Below, one piece after another: positions 50,286 to 56,141 of a stretch of 58,215 bases of DNA (positions are counted from its first letter, which is position 1; the number at the start of each line of letters is the position of its first letter). Below the pieces are notes generated by a model. It was not told where the DNA came from, did no database searches, and worked only from the letters and a program-made list of their open reading frames with translations. The position numbers were made by a program, and so were the translations under genes. The DNA comes from a virus: the IMG/VR virus record IMGVR_UViG_3300010354_000102, positions 1 through 58,215 of that record; one strand, 5' to 3'.

Positions 50286-50681
50286 TTATGCTCTAGTTCT
50301 TTCTAGAAATAGGGTTAACGTTTCGGTTTTTTCTGGCAACCCAATCACTTCAAACTCGATTGTTACATCATAACCATTATCATCATAATTTTCATCAACA
50401 ATAACATCAGTCAATTTGACTCTTGGTTCAAATGCCTTGATTGTATATTCTACTTCACTCTTAACCAAACTTGCATTAATAAAATCTAGGGGTTCAAAAA
50501 GTAAATCGGTGATTCTACTGCCGATGTTGGGGTTGAAGAATCTTTCGCCAGGAACGGTTACGATCAGATTTTGCACTGATTGTTTAATAGCATTGAAATT
50601 TTTTGTAACCATTAGATCATTGGTCACAAAGTTTTTATCAAACGTTACGCTGATATCTTTGAAAGATCTACTAACAGGCAT
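50286..50681 (-). CDS. 25: Baseplate wedge protein gp25 (lysozyme-fold family)
   Basis: A 131-aa protein (T4 gp25 is 132 aa) of the GPW_gp25 family. The DITVTF-like N-terminus (FKDISVTFDKNFVTNDLMVT), ERFFNPNIGSRITDLLFEPL and VEYTIKAFEPRVKLTDVIV are the conserved core. gp25 clamps the gp6/gp53 joint and contacts the first sheath ring. It is the first gene of the late operon 25-6-7-8, with two TATAAATA boxes directly upstream. Confidence 0.95.
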   Translation of the reverse strand: MPVSRSFKDISVTFDKNFVTNDLMVTKNFNAIKQSVQNLIVTVPGERFFNPNIGSRITDLLFEPLDFINASLVKSEVEYTIKAFEPRVKLTDVIVDENYDDNGYDVTIEFEVIGLPEKTETLTLFLERTRA

Positions 50682-50691
50682 AAAAATACCA

Positions 50692-50711
50692 TATTTATAA
50701 CATTATTTATA
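50692..50711 (-). promoter_or_regulatory. Two late promoters in front of gp25
   Basis: Two exact TATAAATA octamers on the minus strand at 50704-50711 and 50692-50699, 12 bases apart, ending 11 bases before the ATG of gp25. The nearer box would give almost no leader, so the distal one is the better start. Confidence 0.7.
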
Positions 50712-50728
50712 CCCCTATGAGCATAGAT

Positions 50729-50920
50729 TCAGTGCCACCTCTCGACATAATCATCAAAACCACCCTTGCCACCACAAGGTCTTGACATTCTATCTATTGG
50801 TGGATCATTTTTCTTTGATTGTGATGACGAAGATAGCACTCCATAGTCTGTAATTAACTTTGTAGTGCCCCAATTTTCCTTCATGTAGGAAATATCTCGG
50901 TCAACTTGGTATTTTGCCAT
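50729..50920 (-). CDS. Small protein, 63 aa, unknown
   Basis: It starts MAKYQVDRDISYMKENWGTT with a GGAG Shine-Dalgarno at about 9 bases. The C-terminal half has a Ser-rich stretch (LSSSSQSKKN), then RMSRPCGGKGG. No domain is recognised. It lies between a terminator and the gp25 late promoters, so it is probably transcribed alone. Proteins of this kind occur in cyanophage late regions by my memory. Confidence 0.65.
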   Translation of the reverse strand: MAKYQVDRDISYMKENWGTTKLITDYGVLSSSSQSKKNDPPIDRMSRPCGGKGGFDDYVERWH

Positions 50921-50983
50921 CTGTTTTTCTCCAAAAAAGGTGTAAAACAGAACTTTTTACGGGGTTGCTATCCCGAAAATTGC

Positions 50984-51028
50984 AAAAAACGACGATAATT
51001 TGCTAAAAATAAGCAAAAAATCGTCGTC
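50984..51028 (-). terminator. Factor-independent terminator after the 48-aa gene
   Basis: On the minus strand ACGACGAT and ATCGTCGT pair with further pairing inside (TTTTTTGCT against AGCAAATT) around a T-rich loop. A run of T (TTTTTTGC) follows directly after the 3' arm. It separates the 51.1-54.2 kb operon from the gp25 operon. Confidence 0.75.
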
Positions 51029-51067
51029 ATAGTGCTAGTTATAGCATTTTTTGTCTTTTAGAAGTCT

Positions 51068-51214
51068 TCAACGACCTTGCCCACGATACCTTTTCTTACG
51101 ACCATTACGGGAAGTGGCGGAAAGGTTGGTATTTTTCGACCTTCCTTGACTGGTAAGCTTGGGTTTGCCAGGAACATAGTTAGTTTTTACGAGACCGATC
51201 TTTGCTTTTGCCAT
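51068..51214 (-). CDS. Small basic protein, 48 aa, unknown
   Basis: I chose the ATG at 51214. The longer frame to 51280 starts inside the PAAR gene and has an unlike N-terminus. The product begins MAKAKIGLVKTNYVPGKPKL and ends in a very basic RNGRKKRYRGQGR tail, suitable for nucleic-acid or acidic-protein binding. No domain is recognised. It is last gene before the terminator at 50984-51028. Confidence 0.7.
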   Translation of the reverse strand: MAKAKIGLVKTNYVPGKPKLTSQGRSKNTNLSATSRNGRKKRYRGQGR

Positions 51215-51224
51215 AGTAATATAA

Positions 51225-51614
51225 TTAAGGTGTGAAAATTGGTAATCCTGGTAGGTCAGGAACTGTAACTGTAAGAGCACCAGCTCTTAAAAATCCAGCA
51301 GGAGATAATGGTGCTGGGTAAAATGTTGGTGGAGCACATATTTTATCTCCTACTCTACCCATTGGTTTTCCGTTTACGAAGACATTTGGGCATCCATCGA
51401 GCACAATATCATTGTGTGGAGGTCTAATTAATACACTAACCACATCAGTTGGAATATCATGAACGATAAATTTACTGCCAGCAGGAACAGCAGGTTTATT
51501 TTCAATGAAAACATTAGGAGAAAACCCTTGACCAGGAATAGGAATTAATCCAGAAGGAGTAAAACTCGTGTGATTGGTCATGTTTGCTGCATCAACTACT
51601 GCTGGCTTTCCCAT
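51225..51614 (-). CDS. PAAR-repeat tail-spike tip protein (gp5.4-like)
   Basis: A 129-aa PAAR-type protein. The segments MGKPAVVDAANMTNHTSF, FSPNVFIENKPAVPAGSKF and CPNVFVNGKPMGRVGDKICA show the repeating PNVF(I/V)NGKP..RVGD pattern. PAAR proteins form the sharp cone at the tip of the central spike (T4 gp5.4 is 97 aa), usually with a metal ion held by His/Cys. Here His15, His48 and Cys93 are candidates. The neighbours are baseplate genes as expected. The C-terminal Pro-rich tail (PDLPGLPIFTP) is an addition that may bind the spike. Confidence 0.88.
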   Translation of the reverse strand: MGKPAVVDAANMTNHTSFTPSGLIPIPGQGFSPNVFIENKPAVPAGSKFIVHDIPTDVVSVLIRPPHNDIVLDGCPNVFVNGKPMGRVGDKICAPPTFYPAPLSPAGFLRAGALTVTVPDLPGLPIFTP

Positions 51615-51615
51615 T

Positions 51616-52698
51616 TTACTGTACTCCTAGTATAGTTGTCAAGACTGTTAATAACCATTCTGGTAAGGTAGTTCGTTTTCGATTCAATTTTAATTGAGTA
51701 AATCGTAAACGTTCAGCACCTGTATCCTGATTATATTTAACAGTTAAGTTTGCCAAATGTGTTGATGTTAATGTAAATGGTCCTGCTAGAGTTTCAGTTG
51801 TAAACACAAAATAATATCGTAAACTACCGATTTCTGATGGTTTATATTTTAAAATTTCCTTAGCACCAGAAATAAATGTCTCTACAACAGGACCATCGAA
51901 TTTATTTGCCAAAGAAATATTTCTTTGATAGAATTCGTCTGGAGTCCATGCACCGATACTAACCCAATCAGTTGGATCTGTTACGCTTAATGGATTCTTT
52001 GTTACGGTAGGTTTTAGCACATAAACACCAAAACAATCTATCTTAACAAAATATTTTCCCCATTGAACAATCCATTCACGGTCAAAGAAGTTTCTTTCCG
52101 TAAAATATCCACCAAAAGTATAAGTGACAGATTCTCCAAACCCTCCAACATTTCCAGAACCAAATCCAGTGCCACCAACAAAACTTCCAGGCGTTGAGTA
52201 TGTAACTCCTAAAGGATTATCCATACGATTTGCTTCTGGAACATTTGACGGACCTAACACATACGGTTCCTGAAATGCCCCAACAGACCAAATTGCACTA
52301 CCAGCGGATGCTAATTTTATTCCTTTAGTTACAATCTTTCCTTTACTATCAACTTCTGTTCTTTTATCTCCATCTTGAGGTAAAGGAGATTCAAAAACAC
52401 AATTAGTCATTCGACCAGTGACGGAGACAATTGTTGGAATCGTGTTATATGCCGCTGCAATTGCCTCCTCAATTGGATCTACTTCAAATGTAATAGGTAT
52501 ACTAAACAAATCATATGTGCTTACATATGGTTGTATTGGATTGTCGGAGTATTTCCTGTTTTCAATTAGCTTCCTAGGATTAATTAAATTAGGTCGTAAT
52601 TGATTTGGAGTAACGATCGGAGGTATTCTACCAGCAAGAGAAAAATCGGCAAGACCATATGTAACATTAAAGTTTGATAAGAAACCGATTTGAGTCAT
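51616..52698 (-). CDS. Putative structural protein, 360 aa, unknown
   Basis: It starts MTQIGFLSNFNVTYGLADFS. The protein is beta-rich with many aromatic residues and Gly-rich stretches (GGTGFGSGNVGGFGESV near 180). The C-terminal end is helical (TTLPEWLLTVLTTILGVQ). No T4 orthologue is evident. Between the PAAR spike tip and a coiled-coil gene, a hub, spike or gp53-like baseplate role is possible. The start overlaps the upstream stop in an ATGA. Confidence 0.65.
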   Translation of the reverse strand: MTQIGFLSNFNVTYGLADFSLAGRIPPIVTPNQLRPNLINPRKLIENRKYSDNPIQPYVSTYDLFSIPITFEVDPIEEAIAAAYNTIPTIVSVTGRMTNCVFESPLPQDGDKRTEVDSKGKIVTKGIKLASAGSAIWSVGAFQEPYVLGPSNVPEANRMDNPLGVTYSTPGSFVGGTGFGSGNVGGFGESVTYTFGGYFTERNFFDREWIVQWGKYFVKIDCFGVYVLKPTVTKNPLSVTDPTDWVSIGAWTPDEFYQRNISLANKFDGPVVETFISGAKEILKYKPSEIGSLRYYFVFTTETLAGPFTLTSTHLANLTVKYNQDTGAERLRFTQLKLNRKRTTLPEWLLTVLTTILGVQ

Positions 52699-52916
52699 TC
52701 TCCTTGCACTTCTCCTTCCAATTTATTTAGACGCATGTGTAAATCATCTAGAACAACGTTCAATTTTTCATGCTTCTCCTTTGTCGGAGCGCGGTAAAAG
52801 ATATCAAAAGACTCAGGAACCTTCTTCTCCAAACGACTCAAACGTTCGTCAAGTTTATCGATCTTACTCAGCAGTTGAATTGCCAAATCCTTGACCTGCA
52901 GTTCCTCTGAGCTCAT
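52695..52916 (-). CDS. Small coiled-coil protein, 73 aa
   Basis: The ATG at 52916 has GGAGAG at about 9 bases. A TTG two codons upstream is less likely. It starts MSSEELQVKDLAIQLLSKID and contains two helical stretches with heptad spacing (KLDERLSRLEKKV and LDDLHMRLNKLEGE) separated by FDIFYRAPTKEKH. The gene overlaps the upstream gene by 53 bases in another frame and couples to the 360-aa gene by ATGA. Its function is unknown. Confidence 0.65.
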   Translation of the reverse strand: MSSEELQVKDLAIQLLSKIDKLDERLSRLEKKVPESFDIFYRAPTKEKHEKLNVVLDDLHMRLNKLEGEVQGE

Positions 52917-53160
52917 CTTCAATCTCTCCAGTTAATTCTGAACTACCGCCAAAACTGGCAGTATCTTCGTACATAATATTGCCAGCCTCGTCAAAAGCAG
53001 AAATATTGACTTTATCATCAACAGTATAAACACCTTGATAATACTTGTCAGCCATCTCAAGCATATGATCTGCTAACTTGTCATAATCATTAAATTCAAC
53101 GTCATCAAGAACTTTACCATCCTTGTTGACAACTTTGTAGTTAATTCTATTCATCTTCAT
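52864..53160 (-). CDS. Small acidic protein, 98 aa, unknown
   Basis: The start is uncertain. Three in-frame ATGs lie close together (53169, 53160, 53154), and I chose 53160 because GGAG is then about 9 bases away. The core reads INYKVVNKDGKVLDDVEFND, followed by an acidic helix and FDEAGNIMYEDTASFGGSS. The end, GTAGQGFGNSTAE, overlaps the next gene. No domain is recognised. The gene overlaps the AbrB-like gene by 14 bases. Confidence 0.6.
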   Translation of the reverse strand: MKMNRINYKVVNKDGKVLDDVEFNDYDKLADHMLEMADKYYQGVYTVDDKVNISAFDEAGNIMYEDTASFGGSSELTGEIEDELRGTAGQGFGNSTAE

Positions 53161-53356
53161 TTTCTTCATCTCCTACGTAGTTAACGAAATCTTCGTCAAT
53201 TCTTTCAAGTAAAATAGTGCCATCTTTGTTGAGTCTCCACTCTAGCACATCACCTTCTTCCCACCCAACCGAATCGATAATCTCGTCGGGAATCGTAATA
53301 TAATATTCACTAAAATCTTCATTATATTCTACTGTAGATTCAAATACTTTATTCAT
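53147..53356 (-). CDS. AbrB/MazE-like small DNA-binding protein, 69 aa
   Basis: I chose the ATG at 53356 (MNKVFESTVEYNEDFSEYYI). The TTG at 53377 is rejected. The phrase YYITIPDEIIDSVGWEEGDV followed by EWRLNKDGTILLERI fits the swapped-hairpin AbrB/SpoVT fold (ITIPxEixxxxGWxxGDxLxw). Such proteins are transition-state regulators or antitoxins. No toxin partner gene is directly visible beside it. The acidic C-terminus (NYVGDEENEDE) is unusual for a DNA binder. No Shine-Dalgarno is visible. Confidence 0.6.
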   Translation of the reverse strand: MNKVFESTVEYNEDFSEYYITIPDEIIDSVGWEEGDVLEWRLNKDGTILLERIDEDFVNYVGDEENEDE

Positions 53357-53385
53357 TAAAATAATCGCAAGACACAATTATATAT

Positions 53386-53553
53386 TCAAGAATAGTGAAT
53401 ATCTTTGGGAAGTAACTTGTGTTGGCAATAACTTACCGCCTGCACAAATTCGCTTCTTATGTGAAACTCTAATGCTCTCTGAGTTCCTCTATCACCACAA
53501 AAAATAATTATGTTCTCCGCAGAAAGTATTATAATGTGGTGAAGTTGTTCCAT
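53386..53553 (-). CDS. Small protein, 55 aa, unknown, coupled to the signal-peptide gene
   Basis: The ATG at 53553 overlaps the stop of the upstream gene as TAATG. The product reads MEQLHHIIILSAENIIIFCG, then DRGTQRALEFHIRSEFVQAV, and ends HKLLPKDIHYS. It is short and mixed hydrophobic/charged. The frame fills the gap between the signal-peptide gene and the AbrB-like gene almost exactly, which supports it as a real gene. No domain is recognised. Confidence 0.55.
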   Translation of the reverse strand: MEQLHHIIILSAENIIIFCGDRGTQRALEFHIRSEFVQAVSYCQHKLLPKDIHYS

Positions 53554-53954
53554 TAACAATCGCTGCTGTCAACCTCAAAGAACAACGCAATTGTAATACG
53601 CTTGCGACGGCATTCACGAGATTGGGTTCCTGGCGTATTTATTACAGTCGGAGGAACAACGACAGGACCGCCAGCACCTTGAAAGAAACTCGGAGGGTGA
53701 TATTGAGTTGATCCCTGTGCTCCAAATGCCTGGGCAACTTGCGATCCCCTTAAAGCATTATCCATGTTCTCCATCCAAGCATTAATACCTGGCATACTCG
53801 CAAAGTATCCCTTGCCGCCACCTGGCAGATTATAGGTTGCCCCGAACGGTTTATCGGAATACTCGGTGGCATTATTCAAATTTTGTGCGTTTGCTGCAAA
53901 CACAGCACTCGGCATCACTGCGAGACCAAGGGCGGCACATAGAAGTTTTTTCAT
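53553..53954 (-). CDS. Signal-peptide protein, 133 aa, unknown
   Basis: The N-terminus MKKLLCAALGLAVMPSAVFA is a classical signal peptide (Lys pair, hydrophobic core, AxA cleavage site after about residue 21). The mature part is Asn/Gly/Pro-rich (NLNNATEYSDKPFGATYNLP, then PSFFQGAGGPVVVPPTVINT) and ends with two cysteine-containing stretches (SRECRRKRI and VDSSDC), which could form a disulphide in the periplasm. A phage protein sent to the periplasm or outer membrane could act in lysis, superinfection exclusion or virion release. This is inference. The start overlaps the small upstream ORF in an ATGA. Confidence 0.65.
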   Translation of the reverse strand: MKKLLCAALGLAVMPSAVFAANAQNLNNATEYSDKPFGATYNLPGGGKGYFASMPGINAWMENMDNALRGSQVAQAFGAQGSTQYHPPSFFQGAGGPVVVPPTVINTPGTQSRECRRKRITIALFFEVDSSDC

Positions 53955-54163
53955 GATTTATGCAGGTTGTCTTTTTCTACAAGGATTCTAGCAAGACTTT
54001 TGAAGGATGTCAACCCCTGCCATTGCAATTTAATTAATTCCTTTGAAACTATCCAAATATATCCGAATTCCTCAACCAGTGTGGTTCGGGTGCTTTGGGG
54101 GTTACAAACGGTCACTCCAGATTTCCAAGGGGGCACAGAGTCTATCGAGGTTTTTTGAGTCAT
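53951..54163 (-). CDS. Possible small protein, 70 aa, weakly supported
   Basis: The frame starts MTQKTSIDSVPPWKSG and ends exactly in an ATGA overlap with the signal-peptide gene, which favours it. Against it, no Shine-Dalgarno precedes the ATG and the composition is not typical. The segment FGYIWIVSKELIKLQWQGLT is hydrophobic. It may instead be the 5' leader of the signal-peptide gene. Confidence 0.35.
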   Translation of the reverse strand: MTQKTSIDSVPPWKSGVTVCNPQSTRTTLVEEFGYIWIVSKELIKLQWQGLTSFKSLARILVEKDNLHKS

Positions 54164-54264
54164 TTTGTTTGGGAAAAATTTTTTTTCTGAGCGTGTAAAT
54201 GATCGAGCGTTTTCAAAGTTTTGTAGGTTAATAGTATCTATGACTTTTCGCTCGGCCGCGCCGC

Positions 54265-54282
54265 TATAACGGTATCGTTATA
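54265..54282 (-). repeat. Inverted repeat next to the terminator
   Basis: TATAACG and CGTTATA form a perfect 7-bp inverted repeat around GTAT. It directly follows the terminator hairpin on the transcribed strand and could be a second weak hairpin or an operator for the gene at 53951-54163. It is palindromic and thus reads the same on both strands. Confidence 0.5.
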
Positions 54283-54307
54283 AAATAACTGCCCCCGAAG
54301 GGGCAGT
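54280..54307 (-). terminator. Strong terminator ending the GC-rich cassette region
   Basis: On the minus strand ACTGCCCC-TTCG-GGGGCAGT is a perfect 8-bp stem with the very stable UUCG tetraloop, followed by TATTTTAT. It lies right after the stop at 54311 and marks the border between the GC-rich accessory block and the AT-rich late region. Confidence 0.85.
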
Positions 54308-54310
54308 GTG

Positions 54311-54493
54311 CTAGGATGCCAGACGGCGCAGTTGGCGCTCGACCTGCCGCAGGGCGTTCACATCGCTGGGCGTCTTGCTGGTGGTGACCGTCTGCCCTGC
54401 TGCGTTACGCCATACCATGTGAGACGACTGCCTGATACATGTGTATCCGTATGCCTGCATCAGGGCGTTGCGCTCGCGTTCGATTTTTTTCAT
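54311..54493 (-). CDS. Small HicA/dsRBD-fold-like protein, 60 aa
   Basis: The product has the layout of small HicA-like proteins: GYTCIRQSSHMVWRNAAGQ (residues about 16-34) with His25 in the place of the HicA catalytic His, then a VTTSKTPSD turn and a C-terminal helix (ALRQVERQLRRLAS). Canonical HicA toxins have a further HxGKxLxxGT motif, which is missing. So it may be a non-toxic RNA-binding relative, and no HicB-like antitoxin is next to it. It starts 3 bases after the previous gene and ends at the UUCG terminator. GC-rich codons are used, unlike the late genes. Confidence 0.55.
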   Translation of the reverse strand: MKKIERERNALMQAYGYTCIRQSSHMVWRNAAGQTVTTSKTPSDVNALRQVERQLRRLAS

Positions 54494-54496
54494 GGG

Positions 54497-54691
54497 TCAG
54501 TCGTCGTGAGAGAAGGCGGGCAGAGCGGCGATCGCCTCATCAGCGAAGCGATCAGCGAAGGCACCTGCCAGCCAGGTTGCCTCTACGGTGATGGGCAGAT
54601 CGTTGCCCATGGTCTGAGGCGAGGTCTCAGTCTTGCGACCTGCCCATACGATCTCGCGGGTCTTGAGATCGGATGCCATGCTCATGATCAT
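54497..54691 (-). CDS. Small protein, 64 aa, unknown
   Basis: The ATG at 54691 has a clear AGGAGA at about 7 bases, in contrast to most genes around it, which lack one. The longer frame to 54772 begins within the preceding gene and is rejected. The product starts MIMSMASDLKTREIVWAGRK and has an alpha-helical C-terminal half (TWLAGAFADRFADEAIAALP). No domain is recognised. GC-rich. Its leader contains TAGACTGACA, a variant of the repeated cassette leader. Confidence 0.6.
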   Translation of the reverse strand: MIMSMASDLKTREIVWAGRKTETSPQTMGNDLPITVEATWLAGAFADRFADEAIAALPAFSHDD

Positions 54692-54714
54692 CGGTCTGTC
54701 TCCTGTGTGGTGTG

Positions 54715-54730
54715 CTGTCAGTCTAGAGGC
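54715..54730 (-). promoter_or_regulatory. Cassette leader element, divergent copy
   Basis: Minus strand GCCTCTAGACTGACAG, sharing TAGACTGA with the other copies (54934, 55108, 55629, 56118). It is about 25 bases before the ATG at 54691. It is probably a -10-like element. Confidence 0.4.
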
Positions 54731-54738
54731 GATGCCCC

Positions 54739-54909
54739 TCAGTCGCGGTCGCTGATGTTCCAGATGCCCCACTGACCCTCGCCGTTGGCGTGGCGGTCAC
54801 GGGTCTGGATTGCCTGCAGGCGCTGGTCGCTAGTGTAGGAATCCCACAGGGAGAGGTCGGTGCTCTGGTAGCAGTCAAACCAGATTTGATTCGCTTCGGT
54901 GATGGTCAT
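54739..54909 (-). CDS. Small protein, 56 aa, unknown
   Basis: Starts MTITEANQIWFDCYQSTDLS and ends GQWGIWNISDRD. It is short, with a Trp-rich helix-like first half and several DxR or DRxH motifs (TRDRHANGEGQ). It is preceded by the cassette leader (54924-54946) without a Shine-Dalgarno. The preceding gene ends 42 bases upstream. GC-rich. The function is not recognised. Confidence 0.6.
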   Translation of the reverse strand: MTITEANQIWFDCYQSTDLSLWDSYTSDQRLQAIQTRDRHANGEGQWGIWNISDRD

Positions 54910-54923
54910 CGGTCGTTTCGTTT

Positions 54924-54946
54924 CGATGTGATCAGTCTACAGGGTC
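54924..54946 (-). promoter_or_regulatory. Cassette leader element (copy in front of the 56-aa gene)
   Basis: Minus strand GACCCTGTAGACTGATCACA with -10-like TAGACT at 54934-54939, about 25-30 bases before the ATG at 54909. Nearly identical copies are at 55102 and 56111. The leader then ends AAACGACC before ATG and lacks a GGAG. Confidence 0.5.
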
Positions 54947-54950
54947 GGCG

Positions 54951-55091
54951 TCAGTCAACGGCGGCGATCTGTGCCACCTTCTCTGCTGTCACACGGTCAA
55001 GGGTCTGGGCGAGACTGATCACGCTGCCGATCGTTTGAGAGAACATCAGCAGGATGGCGGCGATCAGGGTGAGGCGGATGAGGTTTGCCAT
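54951..55091 (-). CDS. Small single-pass membrane protein, 46 aa
   Basis: Starts MANLIRLTLIAAILLMFSQT. Residues 4-17 form a hydrophobic stretch suited to one membrane segment or an uncleaved signal anchor. The C-terminal part (LDRVTAEKVAQIAAVD) is a polar helix. It is preceded by the cassette leader. Small phage membrane proteins can block superinfection or help lysis, but nothing here proves a role. Confidence 0.6.
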   Translation of the reverse strand: MANLIRLTLIAAILLMFSQTIGSVISLAQTLDRVTAEKVAQIAAVD

Positions 55092-55101
55092 GGGTTCGTT
55101 T

Positions 55102-55120
55102 CGATGTGATCAGTCTACAG
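55102..55120 (-). promoter_or_regulatory. Cassette leader element (copy in front of the 46-aa gene)
   Basis: Minus strand CTGTAGACTGATCACATCG, identical over 19 bases to the copy at 54924-54943. It is about 12-30 bases before the ATG at 55091. Confidence 0.5.
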
Positions 55121-55132
55121 GCAGCGGATACG

Positions 55133-55159
55133 ATAAAGGGAGCAGCGTGTGCCACTCCC
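55133..55159 (-). terminator. Hairpin after the ArdA-like gene
   Basis: On the minus strand GGGAGTGGC and GCTGCTCCC can pair (two G-U) around ACAC, followed by TTTATC. It is a short T-run, so termination may be partial. Related GGTGGC...GCCACC hairpins occur at 55659-55674. Confidence 0.5.
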
Positions 55160-55170
55160 TAGACCGTCAC

Positions 55171-55605
55171 TCAATAGTCGCTGAAGATGTGAGTCGAGCG
55201 GTACGAAGTGCCATCATCACAAGAGGTGAAATCGTAGCGCAGCGAAGTATCCCACGTTGCCTGCCAATCGATCACCAGAGCAGAGGGAACTTCGTAGAGT
55301 TCGCTATAGTATTCCTCAGCGAAGTCTGCCTCGCTAGAGTAGCAACCACGATAGCGATCATCACATCCTTCGATGTCGCTAACGCTACCCATTTCATCGA
55401 TCAGGGCATCAACTGCCTCGTAACCGATTGCTTCACCACAACGCACATACTCTTCATAGTATGCAACGAAGTTGGTCTCATTACGCTCGTCGATGAACTC
55501 AAGCATGTCGTCGAGAGCATAGTTTTCATCGAGCAATTCGTCGATCTTCTCTACAGTAGCAGCAGCGAGAACTTCTTTGTAGTTAGAGGTGAGAGTCACG
55601 GTCAT
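55171..55605 (-). CDS. ArdA-like antirestriction protein
   Basis: A 144-aa, very acidic protein. The central and C-terminal parts match ArdA-family layout: DRYRGCYSSEADFAEEYYSE (family pattern D.Y.G.Y.SEEDFA), then ALVIDWQATWDTSLRYDF and a C-terminal HIF. ArdA proteins mimic bent B-DNA and inhibit type I restriction enzymes. The many Asp/Glu residues fit this. The N-terminal half (VEKIDELLDENYALDDMLEF) is helical and does not match a known toxin. A phage antirestriction protein would be made early, and this gene has its own leader (55621-55642). Confidence 0.7.
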   Translation of the reverse strand: MTVTLTSNYKEVLAAATVEKIDELLDENYALDDMLEFIDERNETNFVAYYEEYVRCGEAIGYEAVDALIDEMGSVSDIEGCDDRYRGCYSSEADFAEEYYSELYEVPSALVIDWQATWDTSLRYDFTSCDDGTSYRSTHIFSDY

Positions 55606-55620
55606 TTGCTTTGTTTGGTT

Positions 55621-55642
55621 GACTTGATCAGTCTAAGGGGTC
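55621..55642 (-). promoter_or_regulatory. Cassette leader element (copy in front of the ArdA-like gene)
   Basis: Minus strand GACCCCTTAGACTGATCAAG (-10-like TTAGACT), about 18-35 bases before the ATG at 55605. The leader ends AAACAAAGCAA and lacks a Shine-Dalgarno. Confidence 0.5.
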
Positions 55643-55658
55643 AGGATGGGAGTTTGGT

Positions 55659-55674
55659 GGTGGCGTGTGCCACC
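55659..55674 (-). repeat. GC-rich hairpin between cassettes
   Basis: GGTGGC-ACAC-GCCACC on the minus strand, a perfect 6-bp stem. It follows the stop of the gene at 55685-55852. No T-run follows, so a terminator role is uncertain. Confidence 0.5.
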
Positions 55675-55684
55675 TTGTAGAGTG

Positions 55685-55852
55685 TCACATGCCGTTGAGA
55701 AAATCTGCCATCGCTTCCTGGTACGCCTCGTAGGTCTTGAAGCGATCAGCGAAGCGAGCGGGCACCTTGCCATCGAACTTCGGGGGTTTGGGCAGATCAC
55801 GGCCCTTGTCGAGGATCTGCTGAGCGTAGGGGTTGTAGTGGGTTTGTTTCAT
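55685..55852 (-). CDS. Small protein, 55 aa, unknown
   Basis: Starts MKQTHYNPYAQQILDKGRDL and continues PKPPKFDGKVPARFADRFKT. A Pro/Lys-rich middle part is followed by a C-terminal helix (YEAYQEAMADFLNGM). GC-rich codons. It has a short leader with TAGACT. No domain is recognised. Confidence 0.6.
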   Translation of the reverse strand: MKQTHYNPYAQQILDKGRDLPKPPKFDGKVPARFADRFKTYEAYQEAMADFLNGM

Positions 55853-55854
55853 GC

Positions 55855-55872
55855 TGTTAGTCTACAGGGTCA
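55855..55872 (-). promoter_or_regulatory. Cassette leader element, short copy
   Basis: Minus strand ACCCTGTAGACTAACAGC ends 2 bases before the ATG at 55852, so its leader is much shorter than in other copies. Confidence 0.45.
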
Positions 55873-55886
55873 GGTGGTAGGATCGG

Positions 55887-55902
55887 GGCGGCCGCGGCCA
55901 CC
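55887..55902 (-). repeat. GC palindrome containing a NotI-type octamer
   Basis: The minus strand reads GGTGGCCGCGGCCGCC, a near-perfect hairpin. The plus strand has GCGGCCGC at 55888-55895. It lies between two small genes. Confidence 0.5.
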
Positions 55903-55912
55903 TTGCCGACTG

Positions 55913-56098
55913 TCACATCACATAGATGCCGTGCTGCTGGTAGTGGGCAGGATAGTTGGCACGCCAATTGGCAAGGCGAGCCACCAGCGTCTCATCATCA
56001 GAGCGGTGGTGCAGATCTACTAGCCACTGGGGGCAGGTGCCATGCTCGGCGGTGAACATGGCGAGCAGGGAAGCGATGATGCGAGGGCGGTTGATCAT
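55913..56098 (-). CDS. Small protein, 61 aa, unknown
   Basis: Starts MINRPRIIASLLAMFTAEHG and continues TCPQWLVDLHHRSDDETLVA. It has an N-terminal hydrophobic helix (residues 7-16) and a His/Tyr-rich C-terminus (YPAHYQQHGIYVM). Cys-Pro-Gln-Trp at 22-25 is notable. The cassette leader precedes it. No domain is recognised. Confidence 0.6.
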   Translation of the reverse strand: MINRPRIIASLLAMFTAEHGTCPQWLVDLHHRSDDETLVARLANWRANYPAHYQQHGIYVM

Positions 56099-56110
56099 GG
56101 GTCGTTTGCT

Positions 56111-56132
56111 GATGTGATTAGTCTACAGGGTC
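56111..56132 (-). promoter_or_regulatory. Cassette leader element (copy in front of the 61-aa gene)
   Basis: Minus strand CCCTGTAGACTAATCACATC, close to the copies at 54924 and 55102, then AAACGACCC before the ATG at 56098. Confidence 0.5.
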
Positions 56133-56141
56133 AGCAGGCGC

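Noticed and set aside
51215-51280. N-terminal extension of the 48-aa basic protein
   Set aside because: The extra 22 residues lie inside the PAAR gene and look non-coding in that frame. The ATG at 51214 fits the protein start.
54308-54775. Plus-strand open frame of 155 codons
   Set aside because: It runs antisense over two small genes with their own stops and over the terminator border. Its length comes from the high GC content of this block, and no start signal supports it.
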